From: Rhodobacter sp. | GTDB taxonomy: Bacteria; Pseudomonadota; Alphaproteobacteria; Rhodobacterales; Rhodobacteraceae | Direction: 5' to 3' | DNA: 47,338 nucleotides | Assembly (NCBI GenBank): GCA_020251025.1 | Contig: JADCDI010000090.1 | Coordinates: forward strand, 1 to 47,338 | Shown: positions 8,388 to 17,427 of the stretch, piece by piece | Numbering within the stretch: position 1 is the stretch's first letter | Layout: each line of letters starts with the position of its first letter | Notes under the pieces: generated by a model | Told to the model about the DNA's origin: nothing | The model's database searches: none | What the model saw: the letters and a program-made list of their open reading frames with translations, nothing else | Position numbers and translations under genes: made by a program

Positions 8388-10001
8388 TCAACTGCACCAT
8401 GTCTGCACAAGAAGCTTTGCATTCACCGGATTGAGGACGGTATTCGTGGCACCGGTCAGATTGAACGGGGGTGATCCCACCGTCAGCTCAAGGTCGACGT
8501 TCCAAGAACCGGTCACAGGGGTGGAAACAACCTGCTGCTTGCGCACGTCGGTCGCTTCGTAAGACATCACTGAGGCCGCCATTTTTGCCGAATATCCGGT
8601 GGGGCAGACAGGTTTTGGAACGGTCACTGGGGCATTGCCGACGGGAAAAGTATAGACATCGCTGTTGGAGAGCCAACCTTCGATGTCTTCTCCCTTCAGC
8701 TTCAAGTTGCCAGCGACGTCTGCGCTTGCTGCAGTCATGGCACCGCCAACGGTCACGTTCTGGGCAAAGGATGCATTATCTGAAACGACAAGACCTTGCA
8801 ACTTCGTCGATGGACAGTCAACGTTGATCTCATTGGCTGCCGAAGCAGTCGCTGCGCCCGCCCCGCAGGCCAGCGAAAGAACGTTGCGTATCTGCGCGCC
8901 GGACCCTGCGACGGGGGCGGCAAGGCTGATGCTGTGGACATCCGCCAGACCAGGCCGCATGTCTGGTGTCCCGTTGCCATCGCTGTCCCAGGCGGCGAAC
9001 GTGATACCGGAAAACATAAGGCCACTTTGCCGGCACGCAAGGTGCTGGGGCGTGTTGGGTGTGACGTCCGCGCAGCGGAACGCACTGTCGCCCGCCCCCA
9101 CAAGGGCCGCGCCTTCGGACAGGGCCGGACGATCCTGCAGCGCGATGAGCGAGGCAAGCCGCCCCGCCTGCACGGCGGGTTGACCGCCAAGTTGCAGCCC
9201 AATGTAAGGTTGCAGCGGCAACGACCACGCCGCGAAGGGGCCGGTTGCCCTGAAGGGCCCAGTCCAGGCAGGGTCGTTCATGACCGGCGCAGGACATCCG
9301 ACGGGAAGGCCGCCTCCCGGCCCGGTGATGTAGCCGGCCGCAACGGTTTCTGCCTGCGACGCAATACGTGGCCCCTGCACGGCGGGGACGATCACGCAAG
9401 GATCAGGGCCTGTCGTCACCAAAAGCACCTCAAGGTCGATCTCGTCATCTGCGGGATCGCGGTTGATCAGTGCGGGTCTGAAAACCTCGGGGGGGCCAGG
9501 AAAGAAAACCGCCGCTGTCTTGTTTTGCGTGGCGGGAAAGCGATCGGCGACCGGCAGAGACAGGTTTCCGGCATCATTGCGAAGCACTGCGCGCATCACC
9601 AGCGAGTAATCCAGCGTGCCCACAAAACTTTTCGGGTTCGACGTGCCCGCGAATCCCTGGGGCAAGAAACCGGCGGCGACAACCTGGGCGATCGGAAGCA
9701 CGGCAATCATCGGATCGTTCGTTGCGGTGGTCGTAAGCAAGTTGTTGAGAAGGGCATCATAATTGGCGGCGACAAAGGCCTGGCTGGCCGAAGTCACCTG
9801 CCGCAGCTCTGCCGCGAAAGCGGTTCGTTCGCGGCGCACCTGTTCTTCGCGCAGAAGCCCGATGGAAAAGGTCATGACCAGAGACACGAGCGTGATGTAA
9901 AGCACCATTTCGATCAGCATGGTACCCCGCCTGCGGCGCAAGGTGCCGCGCCGCTTGCGCACCGCTGCGTCTGCCCGATTGCTGACCCCGGATATCAACA
10001 T
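8388..10001 (-). CDS. pilV: PilV-type minor pilin (shufflon-family N-terminus), candidate tip adhesin
   Basis: A prepilin of 537 residues. The leader is basic (RKRRGTLRRRRG) and cleavage is expected after Gly26, giving mature TMLIEMVLYITLV with Glu at position 5, as processed pilins need. The long body (PKSFVGTLDYSLVMRAV, GYITGPGGG) and the segment NASFAQNVTVGGAMTAASA fit the PilV N-terminal family of R64-type pili, where PilV selects recipient cells. The C-terminus is Cys-containing (PVCPTGYSAK, VQTWCS). No recombinase gene or inverted sfx-type repeats are nearby, so a single fixed C-terminus is expected. Start: ATG 10001 preceded by GGAAGG; upstream in-frame ATGs at 10040 and 10097 exist. 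It is divergent from pilS. Confidence 0.85.
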   Translation of the reverse strand: MLISGVSNRADAAVRKRRGTLRRRRGTMLIEMVLYITLVSLVMTFSIGLLREEQVRRERTAFAAELRQVTSASQAFVAANYDALLNNLLTTTATNDPMIAVLPIAQVVAAGFLPQGFAGTSNPKSFVGTLDYSLVMRAVLRNDAGNLSLPVADRFPATQNKTAAVFFPGPPEVFRPALINRDPADDEIDLEVLLVTTGPDPCVIVPAVQGPRIASQAETVAAGYITGPGGGLPVGCPAPVMNDPAWTGPFRATGPFAAWSLPLQPYIGLQLGGQPAVQAGRLASLIALQDRPALSEGAALVGAGDSAFRCADVTPNTPQHLACRQSGLMFSGITFAAWDSDGNGTPDMRPGLADVHSISLAAPVAGSGAQIRNVLSLACGAGAATASAANEINVDCPSTKLQGLVVSDNASFAQNVTVGGAMTAASADVAGNLKLKGEDIEGWLSNSDVYTFPVGNAPVTVPKPVCPTGYSAKMAASVMSYEATDVRKQQVVSTPVTGSWNVDLELTVGSPPFNLTGATNTVLNPVNAKLLVQTWCS

Positions 10002-10698
10002 TCCCGCACACCTTCCGTCCCGACGCCGTTCGCCTGCCATCCGCACCGCCCAGCCCTGATCGGCAGCCCGTTGAGCCTGCCCGCCAACATGGATCATGAA
10101 TCGCCCCGGAACGGAGCGGCTTCAGCAGAGCAAACCGGAATATGACAGAAAGCCTGAGCCTTCGCCACACCTTTGTTCACAGGGCATCCGGGCAACTGCA
10201 GCCCGTACCGCAATCCTGTGACCCGTCCAGAAGGGCAGAATACAATGTCCTGCCGTGAGGCATGAAGACCGGGTGAATGACATGCCGGGCGCTTTCACAC
10301 CCCCCAACGAAACCGGGCGAGGGGCAAGGACAGGGGCATGGCAAGGTCAAGGCAGAAACCTTTGCGGACGCAGCATCGCCCCGGCCGGCAAAGGGCGCAG
10401 GGCGCCGGCACCCGCACAGGTTGCAGGCGTGACGTCGGGCTCCAAAACAGGGCTTTCCTTTGCTGGTTGTTTGCAATATCATGACTTTGTGAAGTGCCTG
10501 TCTTGCCATCAGCCGCCTCCGTGCGGCCAGGTCGAAGGCGGGCATCTAACCAAAAGGACAGGGTGATACCGGCGGCGTTCTGGTATAAAAGAAAAGACGG
10601 CCCGATCAATGGCTTGGCTTAAGGCTGTAAAGGTTAAGCGCCGATTAACCTCAGGTTGTTGGATCGGGGTGACTCACATGGTAAAGAGGACAAAACCC
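10002..10698. promoter_or_regulatory. 0.7-kb divergent pilV-pilS control region
   Basis: The region separates the two pilin genes and contains no credible gene. It holds a TATAAA (10584-10589) lacking a good -35 partner, and a CtrA-type box near pilS. It probably carries promoters for both pilin transcripts. Confidence 0.55.
10632..10650 (+). promoter_or_regulatory. CtrA-type box upstream of pilS
   Basis: GGTTAA-N7-TTAACC is a perfect inverted repeat whose core, TTAA (10634-10637), seven bases, TTAA (10645-10648), equals the CtrA consensus of alphaproteobacteria. It ends 49 bases before the chosen pilS start. A promoter activated from here would start near 10675, in line with translation from ATG 10699. 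Confidence 0.6.
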
Positions 10699-11331
10699 AT
10701 GACATCTCTCTCTACTCTGGCACGGGCCGCCCGGCTTGGTGCCGCCCGCAAGCGCGGCGTGACGCTGATCGAAGCGGTTCTCTACATCTCTATCGCCCTG
10801 GCGCTGATCGTCGGCGGTCTGGTGTTCTTCCAGCAGGCCTCGCTGGCCCAGCGCACGAACTCTGCGGTCCGCAACATTTCGGCCATCGCCTCGGAAGCGC
10901 GCGGCCTGTATCAGGCGTCACAGAACTTCAACGGTTTGACGCAATCAACCCTCATCAACGCCGGCGCGGTTCCGACTTCGATTGTCAACGGGGCAAACCT
11001 TCAGAACGAATGGACCGGTGCCATTACGGTTGCGTCCAACGCAACGGGCGTCACAAGCGCCGACGACTCGTTCTTCGTCGTCTACGAAAACGTTCCCACA
11101 TCGGCCTGCACCCGTCTTGCGTCGGCTGATGGTTCTGGTGCCGGTCGGGTCGGGTCCGGTATCGTTTCCGTCGGTTTCCGCAATGGCGGAACCACCGGTA
11201 CCTACACCACCTATCTCGCTTCCGGAAGCTTGTTGACCCCGGGTCTGGTGTCAGGGTACTGCAACACGGCTGCGACAGCGACCGGGGGGACGGCGGGCAT
11301 TGTAGATATGCAGTTCCTGTTCGCGCGCTGA
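10699..11331 (+). CDS. pilS: PilS-type type IVb major prepilin
   Basis: Major pilin subunit. From ATG 10699 the leader has 20 residues ending in AARKRG; cleavage gives mature VTLIEAVLYISIALALIVGG with Glu5, the hallmark of pilins, and a longer leader than type IVa, as expected for type IVb. The globular part includes ARGLYQASQNFNGLTQSTLI and the PilS-family pattern FFVVYENVPTSACTRLA. Two Cys (in PTSACTR and in SGYCNT near the C-terminus) are placed to form the usual disulfide loop. Start: ATG 10699 has AGAGGA at 8 bases; ATG 10678 and 10609 are in frame but less likely. It heads the rightward pilus cluster, with a CtrA box upstream and a strong hairpin after the stop. Confidence 0.9.
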   Translation: MTSLSTLARAARLGAARKRGVTLIEAVLYISIALALIVGGLVFFQQASLAQRTNSAVRNISAIASEARGLYQASQNFNGLTQSTLINAGAVPTSIVNGANLQNEWTGAITVASNATGVTSADDSFFVVYENVPTSACTRLASADGSGAGRVGSGIVSVGFRNGGTTGTYTTYLASGSLLTPGLVSGYCNTAATATGGTAGIVDMQFLFAR

Positions 11332-11349
11332 TCCAAAGGCCTTATGGCT

Positions 11350-11373
11350 GGTCCCGTCCGTCCGGGCGGGACC
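11350..11373 (+). terminator. hairpin after pilS, likely attenuator or stability element
   Basis: GGTCCCGTCC-GTCC-GGGCGGGACC forms a 10-bp stem with one G-U pair and a 4-base loop, 18 bases after the pilS stop. No U-run follows. This would allow abundant pilS mRNA with partial read-through to the assembly genes. Confidence 0.6.
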
Positions 11374-11525
11374 GCTCGGCGCATTTACTCTGCGTCGAAG
11401 TTGCGGAACCAGCAAAGTAGAATCGCACCGGCAAGAACGATCACAGAATCAGCGGTGTGGCGGTGAGGATGAAGGCAGATCAAGGTCCCCGCTAAATTAG
11501 GTCGGCTTCGAGCAGGAGCATTTCG

Positions 11526-11966
11526 TTGAATACTTCAGGCGTTTCTCGGCTTTTGCTGTCTTGTTGCTGTGCCATATCAGCCACTGCGGCGCATCTGCGG
11601 TTCCTTGTGCCAGTGCTGTTGCTGACAACAGCTCTGTCCGGTCAAGCGGTCCCATCTTTCGCCGATGCCGGGGGCACTGGCAGCGGTGAACCCCCCGTGC
11701 GCACGGCGCGCGGCTGGGCCGCGATGTCCGGTAGCGACCTGAAGGGGACGCTGGACGGATGGGCGCGCGCCGCCGGGTGGACCCTGGTCTGGGACAGCCC
11801 CGTCAACTACCGTCTGCGCGCCTCGGCCCAGTTCGGGGGCGATTTTGAAACGGCCGTGGCCAGCCTTGTTGATACAATCCATCGTTCCAACCCCGAGGTG
11901 CTGGTTACGATGTACCGGGGCAATCGTGTCGTTCATGTCGAAACGACTTTGGTGGAGACAAGATGA
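11526..11966 (+). CDS. pilL: TcpQ/PilL-type periplasmic pilus protein
   Basis: A short exported protein (146 residues) with a signal peptide (LRFLVPVLLLTTALSGQAVP, then SFADAG) and one domain, GWAAMSGSDLKGTLDGWARA through ETTLVETR, matching the TcpQ C-terminal family: a small domain with the WxxAAGWxLxWD-like signature (GWTLVWDSPVNYRL). In TCP and R64 systems TcpQ/PilL helps place the secretin; R64 PilL is longer, so this is a minimal form. Start: TTG 11526 is supported by AGGAG seven bases upstream. The stop overlaps the pilN start (ATGA), so the two are translationally coupled. Confidence 0.75.
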   Translation: MNTSGVSRLLLSCCCAISATAAHLRFLVPVLLLTTALSGQAVPSFADAGGTGSGEPPVRTARGWAAMSGSDLKGTLDGWARAAGWTLVWDSPVNYRLRASAQFGGDFETAVASLVDTIHRSNPEVLVTMYRGNRVVHVETTLVETR

Positions 11967-13513
11967 TGCGTCCTTCCCGTGCTTTTCTGCGTGCCGCTGC
12001 GCCGCTTCTGTTGGCCTTTGCCCTGATCGGTTGCGACGGCACCCTCCAGCGGTCGCAGGATTCCGTCGCTTCTGCCAATGCGCGCACGGCGCAGCTGAAC
12101 AACCAGTTCTATTCGCGCCCGCCCGTGCGCGCCGGCGGGGCCCAAACCTCGGGTGCCAATTTTGTCGCGCCTGAGATTGTGGAGCTGAAATCATCCGACC
12201 GGCTGCCTGCCAGCGCCGAGACGTCAACCTCTGTGGTCCTGATCTCCCGCGATCCGTTGAGGCTGGCGGATATCGCCGCCCGCCTGTCCGAGATCACCAA
12301 GATCCAGCACAGCGTGGAGCTGGGCCCGCGCGGAACCGAGGTTCAGGCCGGCGCTGATGCAGGCGCTGATGCCGGTGCCGGTGCCGCTTCCGGTTCGGCT
12401 TCCGGCACCTCGCGCGCCGGGTCGCTTGCCATCCGCCCCAGCCTGCGCGGATCGCTGTCTTCCGTGCTTGACAAGGTGGCATCTGCCTTTGATGTCGAAT
12501 GGACATACAAGGACGGCCGCGTGGTTTTCCGCGACTATGTCACCCGGCAATATCAGCTTTCGGCATTGCCGGTAACGTCGTCCATGGGTTTCGGTGCGGT
12601 CGGGACATCGTCATCCTCCAGCCTTGACATGTGGGAAGAGTTGGATCGAGGCTTGAGGAACGTCGCAGGGCCGGATGCGGATGTTGCCATCGGGCAGGGC
12701 ACCGGGATACTGACGGTCACAGCGCTGCTTTCGGACCAGGAACGCATCCGCGATTATGTCTCCACCATGAACCAGACACTGGGCCAGCAGATTGCATTTG
12801 ACGTGAATGTGCTGACGGTGACAGCCCAGGACGCGGAAGGCTACGGCGTGGATTTGCAGAATCTTTCCTTCGCAAACAACGACGGCAGCGTGGAGTGGAT
12901 CGGCGGGCGTGACGTTGCCGGTTCTGTCGGAACGGTCAACGTGGGAATCGTGAGTGGCGACTTCAATCTGGATGCCGCGATCACTGCCCTGTCGACGCGC
13001 GACAATGTCTCGGTCGAAACCCGTGCCGGTGCAACAACGACCAATTTCCAGATGATCCCGGTCGAGGTTGTTGAGGAAACGGCCTATGTATCAGAAGTCT
13101 CGGTCACGATAGATGAAAACGGAAACCCCGTTCAGTCGCTGTCAACCGACACGATCACGACCGGTTTCCAGATGCAGTTGCTGCCCCGCGTCCTCAACAG
13201 CAAGGAAATCCTGCTGCGCTATTCCCTTGACCTGTCGGACCTTTTGTCCATTGAGACCTTCGAATCCGGCGACTCGGTCGTCCAGTTGCCCGAGGTGACG
13301 CGTTCGAAGTTCGAACAGCAGGTCATTCTCAAGAACGGGCAAACCCTGGTCCTCTCCGGGTTTGAGCGCCAGCGGACCGAGACCAACAGGGAAGGGGTTG
13401 GGTCGCCCACATTCCTGGGTCTGGGTGGCGTCGCCGAAGGGAACATCCGGCGGGCATCGAACATCGTCTTCATCACGCCGCGAATCCTGTCCCGAGATTT
13501 GACGACCAATTAG
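11963..13513 (+). CDS. pilN: PilN lipoprotein secretin, outer-membrane pore of the type IVb pilus
   Basis: Outer-membrane secretin (516 residues). A lipoprotein signal ends LIGC with Cys24 as the lipidation site. The N-terminal half carries the periplasmic domains; a small-residue-rich stretch (GADAGADAGAGAASGSASG) sits at about 132-150. The C-terminal half is the secretin core: VETRAGATTTNFQMIPVEVV, then TTGFQMQLLPRVLNSKEILL, then LPEVTRSKFEQQVILKNGQT and NIVFITPRIL. The lipobox and length fit the PilN/BfpB family. It overlaps the upstream tcpQ-like gene by four bases and lies 13 bases before pilO. Confidence 0.93.
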   Translation: MMRPSRAFLRAAAPLLLAFALIGCDGTLQRSQDSVASANARTAQLNNQFYSRPPVRAGGAQTSGANFVAPEIVELKSSDRLPASAETSTSVVLISRDPLRLADIAARLSEITKIQHSVELGPRGTEVQAGADAGADAGAGAASGSASGTSRAGSLAIRPSLRGSLSSVLDKVASAFDVEWTYKDGRVVFRDYVTRQYQLSALPVTSSMGFGAVGTSSSSSLDMWEELDRGLRNVAGPDADVAIGQGTGILTVTALLSDQERIRDYVSTMNQTLGQQIAFDVNVLTVTAQDAEGYGVDLQNLSFANNDGSVEWIGGRDVAGSVGTVNVGIVSGDFNLDAAITALSTRDNVSVETRAGATTTNFQMIPVEVVEETAYVSEVSVTIDENGNPVQSLSTDTITTGFQMQLLPRVLNSKEILLRYSLDLSDLLSIETFESGDSVVQLPEVTRSKFEQQVILKNGQTLVLSGFERQRTETNREGVGSPTFLGLGGVAEGNIRRASNIVFITPRILSRDLTTN

Positions 13514-13526
13514 GGAATGGGCCGAA

Positions 13527-15068
13527 ATGTCTGGTTTCCTTGACAGGCTGAAGATCAAGAGAACGCCCAAAGCCAAAGCTCCGAAGTCCGAGAGTTCCGG
13601 GAAGGGGCCTTTCTGGGCACGAAAGAAGGCACTGGCAGAGTCGAAGGCGGGGGATGACACCTCTGGTGAACCTGTTCCGCCAAGAAAGCCGGCCAAAGGT
13701 TTGACCTGGCGCAGGGCCACGAAAAAACTTGCCCCGGTAGACCCGAAGCTGCCAGGCACCTCCGGTCCCGCACCCGTGATCTACGATCTGGATGCGGACA
13801 GTCTTCTTTCCGGGGGCCGTCGCAAGATGGCGATTGGCCTGTTGTGGCAGCCCCGTTCCAGCGGTCAGGCGCTGCATGTGCAGGCGAATGCTGCTTCGGT
13901 TGGTGATACGGTCCTTGACCTCAGCGTATTGAACGCCGGTGGGGCGCAGGTTGGCTTCGCGTCAAAGATGGACGCCCATAAAGACGGGATGGTGGCCGCC
14001 GCCACGGCAATTTCCCGGGACTATGTCGGGGATACCTGGCTTGCTGCCTTCGTGCTGCCTGTTGCCGGGGATCAGCTGCAGTTGGCATGGTGGATCGTCG
14101 CCCGTCGCGATGGCATGATTTACGAAGACCGGGTGGTGCGCAACGAAATCGAGGCGCGCGAAAGCTTTATCGATCTGTATGACGCCCCCGGCTGGCAGAC
14201 GGTGATCTGCCCGTCGAACTGGCAGATCAGCGGATCATATGACATCGCCTTGGGCTATCTGATCCCACCCGGCGCAAAGGGTGCGGCGCTGAGATCGCAC
14301 AATCCCGTCATGATCTGGGCGCCGCGGGCGATTGCGGCGACCGTCGTCATTGGCGGGTTGCTTTTTGGATATAACTATTGGCGGAACATTCAGGAGCAGA
14401 TTGCCCTGGAAGAACAGGCCAGGTTGGCGCAATTGGAACTCGAAAGGCTTGAAGCACTTCAAGTCCCGCCGTGGGATGGGATGCCCGGCCTGATGGATTC
14501 TGTCATGGCCTGTGCGGCCCTGATCAATGAACTCCAGGTCAATCCGCCGGGCTGGATCCTGGATCCCTTGACTTGTACGGTTTCGAAAGGGTCCGTTTCG
14601 GCCAGTGCCACGTGGAAGCGACAGGAAGGGACAAGGGCAAAGTATCTGTACAGCGCGCTGGATTTGCGGGGGCTGCCGGTGCCGCAGTTTGATGTGACTC
14701 TGGGTGTGGGGTCCCTCACGCGCAGTGCGGCGATTGCGGCGAATGACTGGGGCGAAAACCTTGAGCCGCTTGACCAGAACGAGATGTTTACCCGGCTTGT
14801 GCACCGCTTCGACACCTTGGCGCTGCCACTGGTTCTGACCGCCCAGGTTGCCCAACCGCCCGCGCCGGACGCTTCGGGTCTACCGAATCGCAAGATTTGG
14901 AACTATCATTCGATTGAACTTGAATCCTCGGTCTTTCCTGTGGAGCTTATCTCTCTGATCGGCGATATCCCTGCGGTCGTACCGAACACGCTTGTCTACA
15001 CTCCGAGTACTCAGACATGGAAGCTGACTGCTTTCATCTATCATCCGCCCATTATCCAGACGAGTTGA
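13527..15068 (+). CDS. pilO: PilO-type inner-membrane pilus assembly protein
   Basis: About 513 residues. A basic N-terminal cytoplasmic tail (KIKRTPKAKAPKSES) leads to a cytoplasmic actin-like-looking half (residues about 85-265). A single membrane segment follows (AIAATVVIGGLLFGYN, about 269-285), then a coiled stretch (EEQARLAQLELERLEAL) and a periplasmic half with scattered Cys (VMACAALIN, DPLTCTVSKG). This architecture and the place between secretin and PilP match R64 PilO (BfpL/TcpL-like), which connects ATPase and secretin. Sequence is divergent, so the call rests on topology and gene order. It ends two bases before pilP. Confidence 0.75.
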   Translation: MSGFLDRLKIKRTPKAKAPKSESSGKGPFWARKKALAESKAGDDTSGEPVPPRKPAKGLTWRRATKKLAPVDPKLPGTSGPAPVIYDLDADSLLSGGRRKMAIGLLWQPRSSGQALHVQANAASVGDTVLDLSVLNAGGAQVGFASKMDAHKDGMVAAATAISRDYVGDTWLAAFVLPVAGDQLQLAWWIVARRDGMIYEDRVVRNEIEARESFIDLYDAPGWQTVICPSNWQISGSYDIALGYLIPPGAKGAALRSHNPVMIWAPRAIAATVVIGGLLFGYNYWRNIQEQIALEEQARLAQLELERLEALQVPPWDGMPGLMDSVMACAALINELQVNPPGWILDPLTCTVSKGSVSASATWKRQEGTRAKYLYSALDLRGLPVPQFDVTLGVGSLTRSAAIAANDWGENLEPLDQNEMFTRLVHRFDTLALPLVLTAQVAQPPAPDASGLPNRKIWNYHSIELESSVFPVELISLIGDIPAVVPNTLVYTPSTQTWKLTAFIYHPPIIQTS

Positions 15069-15070
15069 TC

Positions 15071-15760
15071 ATGGTATCAAGCAAAGCTCAGAGTCGTTTC
15101 GTTCCGGGAAGGGCTTTCCTGCGCCGGCGTCGTCTGGCTTACGGCATTTGTGCGGGTGTGGCAGCGGCGTTTTGGGTTGCTTCCGTCATGCCCTCTGCCG
15201 GTCCGGCATCGGCCCAGGATGCAACGCAGCCCGGACAGGTGCAGCCGCCGGGCGCTCCGGCGCAGGCGGCACAGCCGACTACGGATCCCATCACCAATGC
15301 GCAGATCGAACTGCTGAAGGAAAGCGGGCTGATCGACCAGCAAAGCAGGTTGAGCGAAGGACTTCTGTTGATGGAACGCCAGCTTCGGCAGGCGCAACTT
15401 GTCGGACAGCTTATTGCCGTGCTTGGGCCTGACGCCCAGATCGAGGTGACGCCCGGCGAATTCAAAAGCTTCGCCGACACCCCCGCAGGATTGCAGCAGC
15501 GGATCGAATACCTCAGGCTGCAGAAGGAGCTTCAAGCGGCGAAGGCGGAAACCGGCGTGGCGCAGGAATCCCCGACCGAGATCAGTGAGATTTACGGTAA
15601 ATCGGATGATCTTGTTGCCGTGATAACAGTTGACGGTCGCCGCAGGGCCGTATCACTTGGCGATCAGCTTGAAGACGGAACAGAAGTTCTGAGCATTTCA
15701 GCAGAAAGGGTCGAACTGCAGAGTTCTGATGGAACCCTGCAAGTGCTCAAGGCACCTTAA
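15071..15760 (+). CDS. pilP: PilP-type periplasmic pilus assembly protein
   Basis: A 229-residue exported protein: signal-anchor (LAYGICAGVAAAFWVASVMP), a Pro/Gln-rich linker, a helical region (ITNAQIELLKESGLIDQQSR and LLMERQLRQAQLVGQLIAVL), and a C-terminal PilP/GspC-like mini-barrel (SEIYGKSDDLVAVITVDGRR through VELQSSDGTLQVL). PilP in R64-type systems links the inner-membrane complex to the secretin. ATG 15071 is preferred; an in-frame ATG at 15017 lies inside pilO and would spoil the signal peptide. It sits 44 bases before pilQ. Confidence 0.85.
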   Translation: MVSSKAQSRFVPGRAFLRRRRLAYGICAGVAAAFWVASVMPSAGPASAQDATQPGQVQPPGAPAQAAQPTTDPITNAQIELLKESGLIDQQSRLSEGLLLMERQLRQAQLVGQLIAVLGPDAQIEVTPGEFKSFADTPAGLQQRIEYLRLQKELQAAKAETGVAQESPTEISEIYGKSDDLVAVITVDGRRRAVSLGDQLEDGTEVLSISAERVELQSSDGTLQVLKAP

Positions 15761-15804
15761 GCGCGGGGTGCTGAGGCGGCGATGGAAGATGCGGGGCAAT
15801 TCTG

Positions 15805-17427
15805 GTGCAGATTACCGCTGAAAACATAGCAGACCTGGCGTCGGACTGGGGCCTTGCATCTGGCCCGGGTACGTCGATCGAACTTGGACCCGACCAGCGA
15901 AGGACGATAGCCGTGTTCAAGAACGGCATCGTACTTGTCGCAGAAGGTCAGCGCCACGCGGCGGAGGCAAAGGTGGTGATGGACAAGGCCCGGCGCCTTG
16001 GAATCCGTCTCACCGAGGTGAGAGAGCTGAAGACCACCGTCATTGAGCAGGTCTATTCCGGTGCCGAACCCAGGAAGGCTTCGGTCAACTGGAAAAACCT
16101 CGACCTTGACCGTCAGAAATCCCTCGCGCGGATTGTCAGCGAGGCAAGCCAGCTTGGCGCGTCGGATGTTCATATCCGTGTGCTGGAATCGCATACCGAA
16201 GTGAAGGTCCGTGTCAACGGCCGCATGCGGGAGTTGGGAAACGAACCCGCATCGGACGGCCAGGAGATGATCCGCGCAGCTTTCGCGGTGTCGTCCGGAC
16301 AGGGTGCCAGCGGAACGGACTCCACGTTCCAGCAGGGGGCCATGTTCCAGAAGTCGGGGCTGCTTCCCGACAATGTCGAAATGCTCCGTCTGCAATACAC
16401 GCCGACATCGGATCAGCGCGGCGCGCTGGTTATGCGTCTGAAATATGTGGGCAAGAACATCGACACCGATGTCGACTCGCTGGGCTATTCGCAGCAGCAG
16501 TCGATGGACCTGAAGAACATGCGGCTGAAGACCAACGGCATGTATATCTTTGCCGGAAAGGTGTCATCGGGCAAGACGACCACGCTGCAACGCTGCCTGA
16601 ATGCGATGTATCTCGACAAGAAGAAAGAGATCAGCATTTACGCCGCCGAAGACCCGAAAGAGCTGGAGCTTCTTGGCGCGATCCAGGCGCAGATCACAGC
16701 GGGGCAAAATGCGAACGACGCCTTCAAGATGGCAATGAAGGCTGCCTTGCGTTCCGACCCGAACGTGATCGTTCTCGGCGAAATCCGGTCAGAGGAATTG
16801 ACTTCAATGGCCGTCGAGGCGGCAAAGACCGGTCACGCGCTGTGGTCAACGGTTCACGCGGGATCGGCACTTGGCATCCTCAACCGTCTTATCAACCTGG
16901 GCGCAGACCGCGAGGATCTGAAGGACCCCCGAACAGTGGGCGGGCTGATCTATCAGCGCCTTATCGGCGTGCTGTGCCCCAACTGCAAGGTGGCGCTGCC
17001 CGAGGCCGTAAGGACCAACCTTGTCGAGGAAGATCTGGCCCTGCGTCTGGTGAAGCTGACCGGGCAGAACCCGAACGAGGTCTTCTGCCGCGGGCCTGGG
17101 TGCTCGTCTTGTTTCATGGGCCTTGCCGGCCGGACGGTGGTTGCCGAAACGATCCGTCCTGATGCGCGTTTGCTGGAAACCTATATGGATTCGTCGCGCA
17201 TCGAGGCGGAACGCTATTGGATCAAGCCAAAGGAAGACGGTGGACTGGGCGGGGCACCCGTCATGCACCACGCCTTGGTAAAGGTGGGGGCAGGTATCGT
17301 CGATATCAACGAAGTGCAGGAAGAAGTCGATCTTCTTGAAAGCTATGAGCGCGACCTTTCTTATCTCACGGATCGGCTTCGCTCGGAAATTGCCGCCTTC
17401 CGACAACAACAAGGCAGGAAACGCTGA
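15805..17427 (+). CDS. pilQ: PilQ assembly ATPase of the type IVb pilus
   Basis: Hexameric GspE-superfamily ATPase powering pilus extension (540 residues). Walker A is AGKVSSGKT (250-258), the Asp box YAAEDPKE, Walker B VIVLGEIRSEE (about 320-330) and the His box STVHAGS. A zinc-type tetra-cysteine motif follows, CPNC at about 391 and CRGPGCSSC at about 428, typical of assembly rather than retraction ATPases. The N-terminal 150 residues are family-specific, with ASQLGASDVHIRVLESHTEV beginning the conserved N2 domain. The start is GTG 15805 with GCGGGG upstream; no in-frame ATG occurs nearby. It is coupled to pilR through TGATG. Confidence 0.93.
   Translation: MQITAENIADLASDWGLASGPGTSIELGPDQRRTIAVFKNGIVLVAEGQRHAAEAKVVMDKARRLGIRLTEVRELKTTVIEQVYSGAEPRKASVNWKNLDLDRQKSLARIVSEASQLGASDVHIRVLESHTEVKVRVNGRMRELGNEPASDGQEMIRAAFAVSSGQGASGTDSTFQQGAMFQKSGLLPDNVEMLRLQYTPTSDQRGALVMRLKYVGKNIDTDVDSLGYSQQQSMDLKNMRLKTNGMYIFAGKVSSGKTTTLQRCLNAMYLDKKKEISIYAAEDPKELELLGAIQAQITAGQNANDAFKMAMKAALRSDPNVIVLGEIRSEELTSMAVEAAKTGHALWSTVHAGSALGILNRLINLGADREDLKDPRTVGGLIYQRLIGVLCPNCKVALPEAVRTNLVEEDLALRLVKLTGQNPNEVFCRGPGCSSCFMGLAGRTVVAETIRPDARLLETYMDSSRIEAERYWIKPKEDGGLGGAPVMHHALVKVGAGIVDINEVQEEVDLLESYERDLSYLTDRLRSEIAAFRQQQGRKR

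Noticed and set aside
8796-10145. 449-codon plus-strand frame across pilV
   Set aside because: Low-complexity Arg/Gly/His-rich translation without domains; pilV on the minus strand has a perfect prepilin cleavage site.
8388-10698. Shufflon with inverted repeats at the pilV 3' end
   Set aside because: No repeated 19-bp-type inverted sites, no alternative C-termini and no recombinase gene are found around pilV.
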